Part shown: positions 34,919 through 42,109 of the stretch, piece by piece | Numbering within the stretch: position 1 is the stretch's first letter | Layout: every line of letters begins with the position of its first letter | Source of the DNA: Methylococcaceae bacterium UBA4132 | GTDB taxonomy: Bacteria > Pseudomonadota > Gammaproteobacteria > Methylococcales > Methylomonadaceae | Length of the DNA stretch: 49,382 nucleotides | Direction: 5' to 3' | Assembly (NCBI GenBank): GCA_002380945.1 | Contig: DFWO01000121.1 | Span: 1 to 49,382 of the forward strand | Made by a program: the position numbers and the translations under genes | The notes under the pieces: model-generated | Told to the model about the DNA's origin: nothing | Seen by the model: the letters and a program-made list of their open reading frames with translations, nothing else | The model's database searches: none

Positions 34919-35425
34919 ATGCTGAATATATTGAAGAAAATTGTTACGACAGGGATAGTAACAGAAAAGTGCAAAGCCCCTAAAGATGCGGAATTAGAAG
35001 CCTTGGGTATTGAGATTAAACGCCACATTGATAAAAAGTTTTCGGGCAGTATTGCGATTCGTCAAGTCGATGCGGGGTCTTGTAACGGCTGTGAATTAGA
35101 AATTCACGCGCTCAATAATCCATTTTATGACATAGAGCGGTTTGGTATCCATTTTGTTGCCTCACCACGTCATGCCGATGTGTTATTAGTCACAGGTCCT
35201 GTGTCACGGCACATGCAAACCGCGTTATTGCGTACTTACGATGCCACGCCAAACCCAAAATGGGTGGTAGCAGTTGGTGATTGTGCAGTATGTGGCGGTG
35301 AATTTGGTCAGTCTTATGCGTGCTGTGGTGCAGTGTCGAATGTCATTCCTGTTGATGTCACGATTGCAGGTTGCCCGCCAACACCGTTAGCGTTAATGAA
35401 AGGTTTATTAGGATTATTAGTCTAA
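34919..35425 (+). CDS. hyfI: Ehr complex small subunit, HyfI-like (NuoB-like Fe-S protein)
   Basis: 168 aa, cytoplasmic face of the membrane complex. The four cysteines expected to hold the proximal/N2-type [4Fe-4S] cluster are present: Cys55 and Cys58 (SCNGCELEIHAL), Cys122 (VGDCAVCGG) and Cys152 (AGCPPTP). The N-terminal extension KAPKDAELEALGIEIKRHI is short and helical. It begins 9 bp after the large-subunit stop. No ferredoxin-like (HyfA/HyfH, NuoI-like) gene follows, so the electron route to this cluster is not encoded here. Confidence 0.9.
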   Translation: MLNILKKIVTTGIVTEKCKAPKDAELEALGIEIKRHIDKKFSGSIAIRQVDAGSCNGCELEIHALNNPFYDIERFGIHFVASPRHADVLLVTGPVSRHMQTALLRTYDATPNPKWVVAVGDCAVCGGEFGQSYACCGAVSNVIPVDVTIAGCPPTPLALMKGLLGLLV

Positions 35426-35435
35426 TAATGCGTGA

Positions 35436-35483
35436 TTGACATCCTGCCTGTTTCCTTTGGGACTAGGGCGGGGAGGATGTCAA
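35436..35483. repeat. TTGACATCCT...AGGATGTCAA inverted repeat, possible IS200/IS605-type end
   Basis: 10-bp exact inverted arms at 35436-35445 and 35474-35483 enclose a CCTTTGGGACTAGGGCGGGG segment. On the minus strand it reads TTGACATCCTCCCCGCCCTA, a sequence common at hairpin ends of IS200/IS605-family elements. It begins just after the last Ehr gene. It may be an end remnant of such an element, and could also act as a transcript-end stem. Confidence 0.5.
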
Positions 35484-35715
35484 AAAGCCGTCTAAGGAAA
35501 TTGACCAAGATTTTTTCATAACCCCTGCACTTAAGCTTTTACCACCAGCCAAAATTGAAAATTTTCATTGAAACAAATGCGTGAATGAATTGCTTTGTTG
35601 GTATATTAATCGTATTTCTCAAACCGTCAGCCTTTTAAGTTAACTTACGTCGGCGTTACTCAAAACCTGCTTAGCTGATTTAAATATTATTCACACACTA
35701 ATTTACGATTTTACG

Positions 35716-37155
35716 ATGAATCCAGTTTTTTACCGTCCTGCTAAATTACGCGGCTTGGCATTTTTAGGGCTATTGTTAATGGCTCTGGCAATTTTAGGCG
35801 GTATGATTTGGCGTACCAGTCGCCACTTTGAAACAATTTTGTCCTATGTGGATTATTCACATCATATTCAAAGGGTGTCAGTGGGTTTGCAGCAATCATT
35901 GATTGCCCATTTACTGGAAGAACCCGATAAACCCGTTACCCTCAATAACACCTTGACCGAAATTGATGTCTTAACCGCCGATAATCGTTATTTGTCCGAT
36001 GATACCAAGCGTAACTTAGCGACTGTTCGTAGTATGCTTGCCGACGTGGGCAAATTGGAAGGTAAAGAAAAAAATGCCCATCTGACCGAATCACTCAAAA
36101 TCATGGATGAAACCCTTGATCATGAAGCCTCGTATCGTGAGCAACTGTTAGAAGAAATTAATCTCGATACCCAAAACGAACTGTATATTGCCTTATTGAC
36201 GTTTATAGTGATTTTGTCAGGTGCATTACTGTTTTTAAAATTTCGCATTCTGCACCCACTGCATGATTTACGGCGATTATTAGAACGCTTAACCGAAGAA
36301 AACTATACACCGATTACCACCGACCATCTTGATCCGTTATTGCTACCTGTTTTTAACAGCTACAATGAAATGGTAACGCATCTAGCTGAACTGGAAGAAA
36401 CTAAACGCGTGTATGCTCAATCGTTACAACGCGAAGTTAGAATTGCCACACAAGCCTTATTAGAACAACAAGCCAGTTTAGCCAGAGCCGAACGCTTAGC
36501 GGCTATCGGTGAAGTCGCGGCTGAATTAGCCCATGAAATTCGCAATCCTCTAGCAGGCATTCAAATGGCGTTTAATAATTTGCGCCGTGAAATTGACGAT
36601 ACCTTGCAATGTGAGCGTATGGAGTTAATCAGCTCAGAGTTGAAACGCTTAGCATTGTTACTTAATGATATGCTCAACCAAAGCAAGCACACGCCTGAGC
36701 TGTCTACTGATTTTGACATGACGGTATTGGTTCGGGATTTGCTGAAACTCACTCGCTATCAAGTAGCGGAAAATATTCAACTTGAAGCCGATATTTCATC
36801 TACATTACCTGTCCATTTACCCGAAAGTGGCATTCGTCAGATTTTACTGAATTTAGTATTAAATGCAGTGAACGCATTGGAAAATAGCGCAGGATGTATA
36901 GTCATTAAAGCACGAGTAAATAACCTAGGCTTAACCATTGAAGTCTTAGACAATGGACGGGGTTTTGCGCAAGAGTTGCTAGATTATGGCATTCGTCCAT
37001 TTCGCACCAGTCATACAGGCGGCACAGGCTTAGGTTTAGCAATGGTGCAGCGTTTTGTTAAAAATATCGGTGGTACGATAAAATTATCCAATCAACAACC
37101 GCACGGTGCGTGTGTCACTATTTCATTACCTCATCATAGTTTGCTTGGAGAATAG
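35716..37155 (+). CDS. Sensor histidine kinase
   Basis: 479 aa. TM1 is about 13-32 and TM2 about 157-176, enclosing a 120-residue helical periplasmic sensor. A HAMP-like linker and coiled coil (EVRIATQALLEQQASLARAERLAA) follow. The HisKA motif AELAHEIRNPLAGIQ carries the phospho-accepting His273, and the HATPase domain has LLNLVLNAVNAL, DNGRGF and GGTGLGLAMV. The response regulator starts 2 bp after the stop. The NtrB/AtoS-type kinase architecture matches its sigma-54 activator partner. The signal sensed is unknown; the position after the SulP/Ehr genes suggests a carbon, redox or ion signal. Confidence 0.88.
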   Translation: MNPVFYRPAKLRGLAFLGLLLMALAILGGMIWRTSRHFETILSYVDYSHHIQRVSVGLQQSLIAHLLEEPDKPVTLNNTLTEIDVLTADNRYLSDDTKRNLATVRSMLADVGKLEGKEKNAHLTESLKIMDETLDHEASYREQLLEEINLDTQNELYIALLTFIVILSGALLFLKFRILHPLHDLRRLLERLTEENYTPITTDHLDPLLLPVFNSYNEMVTHLAELEETKRVYAQSLQREVRIATQALLEQQASLARAERLAAIGEVAAELAHEIRNPLAGIQMAFNNLRREIDDTLQCERMELISSELKRLALLLNDMLNQSKHTPELSTDFDMTVLVRDLLKLTRYQVAENIQLEADISSTLPVHLPESGIRQILLNLVLNAVNALENSAGCIVIKARVNNLGLTIEVLDNGRGFAQELLDYGIRPFRTSHTGGTGLGLAMVQRFVKNIGGTIKLSNQQPHGACVTISLPHHSLLGE

Positions 37156-37157
37156 CC

Positions 37158-38546
37158 ATGATTGAAACTTTGCTCATCATTGAAGACGAGAGATTGTTAG
37201 GTATTGAACTCTCTCACCACTATCGAACCCACGGCTGGGAAGTGGTATTAGCGACCACACTGGCAGAAGCTAAAACCTTATTATTTAAAAAACGCATTGA
37301 ACCACTGTTGATTCTATCCGATATGAATTTGCCTGATGGCAATGCCTTGGATTTTATGGAAGCTGTTAAGAAAGATGTTCATTATGCAGAATGGTTGTTT
37401 TTAACAGGTTATGGCAACGTACCTGATTCGGTGCGAGCGTTACGGTTGGGTGCGTATGATTTTCTGGAAAAACCGTGTGATTTAGAACGTCTGGATTTAG
37501 TCGTGGCAAGTGCAACCCGAAGTGCCGCTATGCAGCGCCGTGTTATCGATCAAACCAAACAAGAGCATCGGCGTTATTCGCCCGATGCTTATGTTGGTCA
37601 TAGCTTACAAGCACAAAACATTCGACACTTACTGGCTAAACTGACTGAAGTACCATTCAGTGCCTTAATTATTGGTGGTGAAAGTGGCACGGGTAAAGGG
37701 CTGGTAGCGCGTATACTGCACTATGGTGGCTCGCGTGCTTTGCAACCAATGATTGAAGTAAACTGTGCCGCGTTGCCGCGTGAATTATTAGAATCAGAAT
37801 TATTCGGTCATGAACCTGGTGCCTTTACAGGCGCGTCTAGTCGGCATCGGGGCTTACTGGAACAAGCCGATGGCGGCACGTTATTTATGGATGAAATTGG
37901 TGAAATGCCACTGGATTTACAAGCCAAATTGTTAAAAGCCATTGAAGACCATAAAGTGCGTCGCTTAGGTGGTGAAAAAGAAATTAGTGTCAATGTACAA
38001 ATCATTGCCGCCAGTAACTGTGATTTAGAAAAAATGTCACAAGACGGACGTTTTCGCGCCGATTTGTATCATCGCTTAAGCGTATTCCGAGTAATTTTAC
38101 CGCCCTTGCGTGAGGCAGTCGAAGACTTGGATGAGTTAGTGCCATTATTTGTTGCCGAATACAATGCCAAAGCAGGACGACAAGTCAAACATATTCCCGA
38201 TGAAGTCTGGCGTAAGCTCAAAACCTATGACTGGCACGGTAATGTTAGAGAATTACGCAATGTCATTGAACGCTGTGTATTATTTGCTGATGGTGACACT
38301 TTTCCTATACAGTGGTTACAACTGCCAAGACAAGTTACGCAAGAAAAAGCCGATAGTGACTCTAACGCTATTTATTTACCCCTAGATGGCAGTATGGCAC
38401 TGGATGATATGGATAAATTTATTATCAAAACCGCACTGGAACGCGCTGATAATAATTTAACTGCCGCCGCAAGAGCGTTAGGTACAACGCGTGAAACCTT
38501 ACGTTATCGAGTGAAAAAATATGATTTGAATAGCGGTTGGCTGTGA
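37158..38546 (+). CDS. NtrC-family sigma-54-dependent response regulator
   Basis: 462 aa. Receiver domain 1-120 with phospho-acceptor Asp55 (LSDMNLPDG) and Lys105 (LEKPCD). AAA+ domain about 140-370 with Walker A GGESGTGKGLVARIL, the sigma-54-contacting GAFTGA at 221-226, and Walker B GGTLFMDEIGEM. C-terminal Fis-type helix-turn-helix (NLTAAARALGTTRETLRYRVKKY). The GAFTGA loop is intact, so it should activate sigma-54 promoters. The only consensus sigma-54 promoter I found lies upstream of the third SulP at 26208, which makes that the obvious candidate target. Confidence 0.9.
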   Translation: MIETLLIIEDERLLGIELSHHYRTHGWEVVLATTLAEAKTLLFKKRIEPLLILSDMNLPDGNALDFMEAVKKDVHYAEWLFLTGYGNVPDSVRALRLGAYDFLEKPCDLERLDLVVASATRSAAMQRRVIDQTKQEHRRYSPDAYVGHSLQAQNIRHLLAKLTEVPFSALIIGGESGTGKGLVARILHYGGSRALQPMIEVNCAALPRELLESELFGHEPGAFTGASSRHRGLLEQADGGTLFMDEIGEMPLDLQAKLLKAIEDHKVRRLGGEKEISVNVQIIAASNCDLEKMSQDGRFRADLYHRLSVFRVILPPLREAVEDLDELVPLFVAEYNAKAGRQVKHIPDEVWRKLKTYDWHGNVRELRNVIERCVLFADGDTFPIQWLQLPRQVTQEKADSDSNAIYLPLDGSMALDDMDKFIIKTALERADNNLTAAARALGTTRETLRYRVKKYDLNSGWL

Positions 38547-38688
38547 TGATTTTACATCACACTTATGCAATGCTGACCACTGTTATATCCAATACCTAAC
38601 TGAATGGAACCAGACACGACTACTCTGACCACTTATAGAAACCTTCCTTGAATCTACGTTAGAGGGATTAGTTGCCTTTAGTTTTATC

Positions 38689-38716
38689 AGGAGTACAAAC
38701 CTAGGTTTGTACTCCT
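38689..38716. repeat. 28-bp perfect palindrome (first of two flanking purB)
   Basis: The 14-base arm AGGAGTACAAACCT is followed directly by its exact reverse complement, with no loop. A near-identical copy with the same TACAAAC/GTTTGTACTCC core lies at 40199-40226. One copy sits 10 bp from each the 3' side and the other about 110 bp from the 5' side of purB. It looks like a REP-type dispersed palindrome and could form a stem at the purB transcript end. Confidence 0.7.
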
Positions 38717-38725
38717 ACATAGATG

Positions 38726-40090
38726 TTAAATATCTCTCGCTAATTGTTCAGCATAACCCGTGTAATTACGCGGTGTTAGAGCCAATAAGGCTACTTTAGC
38801 CTCTTCAGGTATGTCTAATTTTTCAATAAAAACCCACAGTTGGTCTGGCGTGATGCGTTGACCACGGGTTAATTCTTTTAATTTCTCATAGGGTTTTTCG
38901 ACACCATAACGACGCATAACCGTTTGAATTGGCTCTGCCAATACTTCCCAGTTGGCATTTAAGTCTGCATCAATGGCTTCGACATTAATCTGTAATTTAG
39001 AGATACCTTTCAAACTGGCTTGAATGGCGATACTGGTATGTGCGATACCCACACCAATATTACGCAGTACTGTAGAATCGGTTAAATCACGTTGCCAACG
39101 TGAAACAGGCAGTTTTTCTGCCAGAAAGCCAAACATGGCATTAGCAATGCCTAAGTTGCCTTCGGAATTTTCAAAATCAATCGGATTGACCTTGTGCGGC
39201 ATAGTCGATGAACCCACTTCGCCCGCAACCGTTTTTTGTTTGAAATAACCCAAGGAAATATAACCCCAAATATCGCGGTCAAAATCCAGCAAAATAGTAT
39301 TGAAGCGCGATAGGGCGTGAAAATATTCAGCAATATAATCGTGTGGCTCAATTTGAATGGTGTAAGGATTCCATTGCAAACCTAAGGATTCAACGAAACA
39401 CTCGGCAAATTCAGCCCAATCGACATCAGGATAGGCAACTGCGTGGGCATTATAATTACCCACCGCGCCATTAATTTTACCTAATAAAGCCACAGCTTCC
39501 AATTGTTGTGTTTGACGTGATAAACGCGCCACCACATTAGCAAATTCTTTACCAACTGTGGTGGGTGTCGCTGATTGCCCATGCGTACGCGATAACATGG
39601 GTTGTACGGCGGTTTCTAACGCCAATTTTTTCAGCGCGGCAATACAGTCATTTTGTTGTGCGAGAATGACCTCACGACCTGCTTGCAACATCAACGCATA
39701 AGACAAATTATTAATGTCTTCTGAGGTACAGGCAAAATGAATAAACTCACTGACTTGTTCCAATTCTGCACAACCTGCAATTTTTTCTTTCAGCAAATAT
39801 TCAACGGCTTTGACATCGTGATTAGTCGTTTTTTCAATGACTTTGACGCGCTCAGCATCGACGGGGGAAAAATCATCGACGATATTGTTTAACAATTGAT
39901 TAGCGACATCACTAAATGGCGCGACTTCAGGAATGAGAGGATGAGCGGCTAATGCCTGTAGCCAACGTACCTCAACGAGAACACGGAAACGAATCAGCCC
40001 ATATTCACTAAAAATAGGACGCAGTGCTTCGACTTTGTCGGCATAGCGACCATCAATCGGTGAAATAGCAGTTAAAGCAAAATAGGTCAT
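38726..40090 (-). CDS. purB: Adenylosuccinate lyase
   Basis: Acts twice in purine synthesis (SAICAR to AICAR; adenylosuccinate to AMP). 454 aa, the length of the long gammaproteobacterial class. The superfamily signature GSSTMPHKVNPIDFENSEGN lies at about 293-312. Also visible are FACTSEDINNLSYALM, SRTHGQSATPTTVGKE and RITPDQLWVFIEKL. It is a single-gene unit flanked by copies of a GTTTGTACTCC palindrome. Confidence 0.95.
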   Translation of the reverse strand: MTYFALTAISPIDGRYADKVEALRPIFSEYGLIRFRVLVEVRWLQALAAHPLIPEVAPFSDVANQLLNNIVDDFSPVDAERVKVIEKTTNHDVKAVEYLLKEKIAGCAELEQVSEFIHFACTSEDINNLSYALMLQAGREVILAQQNDCIAALKKLALETAVQPMLSRTHGQSATPTTVGKEFANVVARLSRQTQQLEAVALLGKINGAVGNYNAHAVAYPDVDWAEFAECFVESLGLQWNPYTIQIEPHDYIAEYFHALSRFNTILLDFDRDIWGYISLGYFKQKTVAGEVGSSTMPHKVNPIDFENSEGNLGIANAMFGFLAEKLPVSRWQRDLTDSTVLRNIGVGIAHTSIAIQASLKGISKLQINVEAIDADLNANWEVLAEPIQTVMRRYGVEKPYEKLKELTRGQRITPDQLWVFIEKLDIPEEAKVALLALTPRNYTGYAEQLARDI

Positions 40091-40198
40091 GGATTATCCT
40101 GTTAAATGACGAAATAATCCCAGTTTAATTCTCAGGCGAGCATTTGAAAACTAAAATGATAGGTAATGGGTAATAAAAAAGCGGCAGTGAGAGCTGAT

Positions 40199-40226
40199 TG
40201 GAATACAAACTTAAGTTTGTACTCCT
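40199..40226. repeat. Second copy of the GTTTGTACTCC palindrome
   Basis: GGAATACAAACTT followed by AAGTTTGTACTCC; one mismatch in the arms. It shares the outer core with the perfect copy at 38689-38716, while the central bases differ symmetrically (TTAA against CTAG). That pattern suggests selection for pairing. Confidence 0.65.
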
Positions 40227-40301
40227 AAAATACTAAATTGCTATAAACCCCTCCCACCACTAAAATGCTCTGCCCTATCACAACAACTCATGAGGTCATG
40301 A

Positions 40302-40544
40302 ATGAATAATCCGCAATACACAGAAGAACAGGCGAAACTACTTTATGACGTGTTGGTGCATCATAACGCGGCGACGCTAGCACCCAATTTTGATAAGGAA
40401 GCCGCTAAGCAACTAGATGACGCATTAGCCACCTTACGAATGGATTTATCTATGTTTATTGCTGAAGGTTATCACAGCGACCAGGAACCAAGTGAAAGCT
40501 ATGATGATGATCTGCATTCACAAGAATGGCTGGATAATCACTAA
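40302..40544 (+). CDS. Small acidic hypothetical protein
   Basis: 80 aa, strongly acidic C-terminus (HSDQEPSESYDDDLHSQEWLD), helical N-terminus (YTEEQAKLLYDVLVHHNAATL). TGAGGT precedes the ATG. I do not recognise a family. The stop is 4 bp before the GTG start of yraN, so the two are probably translated from one message, which supports it being real. Confidence 0.55.
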   Translation: MNNPQYTEEQAKLLYDVLVHHNAATLAPNFDKEAAKQLDDALATLRMDLSMFIAEGYHSDQEPSESYDDDLHSQEWLDNH

Positions 40545-40548
40545 GCGC

Positions 40549-40914
40549 GTGTTATTTTCTGAGCTTAAAACCAAAGCGGCGCATTTATTACGCGGTGAAA
40601 ATGCAGAGCAACAGGCACATAATTTTCTGTTAAAAAAAGGGCTGAAACCTGTCGCGCGTAATTTTCGCTGTAAGCAAGGCGAACTCGATTTAATTATGCT
40701 GGATAAAGAAACGCTGGTGATTATTGAGGTACGTTTTCGGCAAACCGATAAATACGGCAGTGCGGCAGAGAGCGTCACGCGCAGTAAGCAATCGCGTATA
40801 ATCGCGGCAACACATATCTATTTATCCACACAAAAAATCAATAAACCGCTACGTTTTGATGTGGTCGCACTGTCGGGTAATGGTCGCATAGACTGGATTC
40901 AAAACGCTTTTTAA
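40549..40914 (+). CDS. yraN: UPF0102 / YraN family protein
   Basis: 121 aa from GTG 40549, 4 bp after the preceding stop; the open frame runs further upstream into the previous gene and is rejected. It has the UPF0102 layout: GENAEQQAHNFLLKKGLKPVARNFRCKQ-type start, then GELDLIMLD and IIEVRFR (a PDDEXK-nuclease-like Asp and Glu-x-Lys/Arg set), then RRSKQ-like TRSKQSRIIAA. YraN proteins are nuclease-like and poorly characterised. The order yraN-diaA-dolP is conserved in gammaproteobacteria. Confidence 0.85.
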   Translation: MLFSELKTKAAHLLRGENAEQQAHNFLLKKGLKPVARNFRCKQGELDLIMLDKETLVIIEVRFRQTDKYGSAAESVTRSKQSRIIAATHIYLSTQKINKPLRFDVVALSGNGRIDWIQNAF

Positions 40915-40933
40915 ACCCCCTAATCATCTCGCT

Positions 40934-41521
40934 ATGAGCTTACAAGACCGAATTATTAATCATTTCACCGATCACCTACAAATTCATCAATATGCCATGA
41001 CCAATCTGTGCGAGGTGATTGAATACGCCGCACAAGGGCTAGTAACTGCGTTACTAAATGATAAAAAAATACTGTGTTGCGGCAATGGTCGTTCGGCGAC
41101 TTGTGTACAGTTATTTTCATCATCAATGTTGAATCAATTTGACCGTATTCGCCCTGCCCTACCTGTGATTGCCTTAACCGCTGATATGGCAACCATTACG
41201 GGTATTGCTAACGACACTACGTTTGATGATGTGTACGCTAAACAACTACGCGCCTTAGGCAATAGTGGCGATATATTACTGATTTATACTGAAAGTGGTG
41301 CAAGTGCCAGTCTTGCTAAAGCCATTAGTTCGGCGCATGACAAAGGTTTAATGATAATTGCGTTATCGGGTAATCATGATGCGCGGATTAGCCCATTACT
41401 GAAAGAAACGGATATAGAAATTCGCGTACCGTCTCATTCAGCGGCACGCGTACAAGAAATTCATGTCTTGATTACGCACTGTTTGTGCGATTCAATCGAC
41501 CATCAATTATTTGGAGGATAA
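40934..41521 (+). CDS. diaA: SIS-domain protein, DiaA / phosphoheptose-isomerase family
   Basis: 195 aa SIS protein: CGNGRSATCVQLFSSSML and LIYTESGASASLAKAISSAHDKG are the sugar-phosphate-binding loops, and HVLITHCLCDSIDHQLFG is the C-terminal helix. The family includes GmhA (sedoheptulose-7-phosphate isomerase) and DiaA, which binds DnaA and promotes timely replication initiation. The DiaA assignment rests on position between yraN and dolP. It is separated from yraN by 19 bp and from dolP by 3 bp. Confidence 0.8.
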   Translation: MSLQDRIINHFTDHLQIHQYAMTNLCEVIEYAAQGLVTALLNDKKILCCGNGRSATCVQLFSSSMLNQFDRIRPALPVIALTADMATITGIANDTTFDDVYAKQLRALGNSGDILLIYTESGASASLAKAISSAHDKGLMIIALSGNHDARISPLLKETDIEIRVPSHSAARVQEIHVLITHCLCDSIDHQLFGG

Positions 41522-41524
41522 ACC

Positions 41525-42109
41525 ATGCGTCACAAATTATGGCTAGTATTGCTAGCCAATAGTATTTTATTGAGCGGTTGCGCAACTGCACCGTCGAATG
41601 ATACGGCTATGAACCCGCAGTTTGCAAAACCTGACCGTCGTACGCCTGAAATGATAGCAAGCGATAAAGACATTGAGCGGACGGCTATCGAAGAGCTAAT
41701 GGATGATTCAGAGTTAACCAGTCAAAGCCATATTAGTATCGATGCTTATAATGGCTTAGCGTTGATCACAGGTGAAGTGCCGAGTGAGACTATTAAAAAT
41801 AAAGCTCTCGACATCGTACGCATTATTCCACACGTTAAAATGGTGCGTGATAGTTTAATAATTGCCCAACCCATTGATAGCACGGCACGCGCTAATGATG
41901 CCCAACTTACCGCACAAGTAAACGCTGCCCTCACACAAATTCACACCCTACCCAATTTTGATCCTGCAATGGTTAAAGTGGTCACGGAAAACGGTGTAGT
42001 GTATTTGATGGGACAAGTATCGAGAGAAGAAGGCAATGTAGTGATTAACGTCACGCGCTTGCAACCAAACATTAAACAAATCATCACGGTGTTTGAATAC
42101 CTTGACTAA
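41525..42109 (+). CDS. dolP: Outer-membrane BON-domain lipoprotein DolP (YraP)
   Basis: 194 aa. Lipoprotein signal with lipobox LLSGC (Cys19). Two BON domains follow: about 50-115 (TAIEELMDDSELTSQSHISIDAYNG-type start) and about 125-194 (LTAQVNAALTQIHTLPNFDPAM, NGVVYLMGQVSREEGN). Known DolP supports outer-membrane integrity. Its 3' end overlaps the start region of the FAD oxidase. Confidence 0.88.
   Translation: MRHKLWLVLLANSILLSGCATAPSNDTAMNPQFAKPDRRTPEMIASDKDIERTAIEELMDDSELTSQSHISIDAYNGLALITGEVPSETIKNKALDIVRIIPHVKMVRDSLIIAQPIDSTARANDAQLTAQVNAALTQIHTLPNFDPAMVKVVTENGVVYLMGQVSREEGNVVINVTRLQPNIKQIITVFEYLD

Noticed and set aside
28018..35425. Hydrogenase-4 / formate hydrogenlyase
   Set aside because: The large subunit lacks all four Ni-binding cysteines, and no formate dehydrogenase or maturation protease gene is present.
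28018..35425. Standard respiratory complex I (nuo) operon
   Set aside because: No NuoE/F/G NADH module and no NuoI, A, J or N. Subunit types and order are Hyf-like (HyfE, fused NuoCD).
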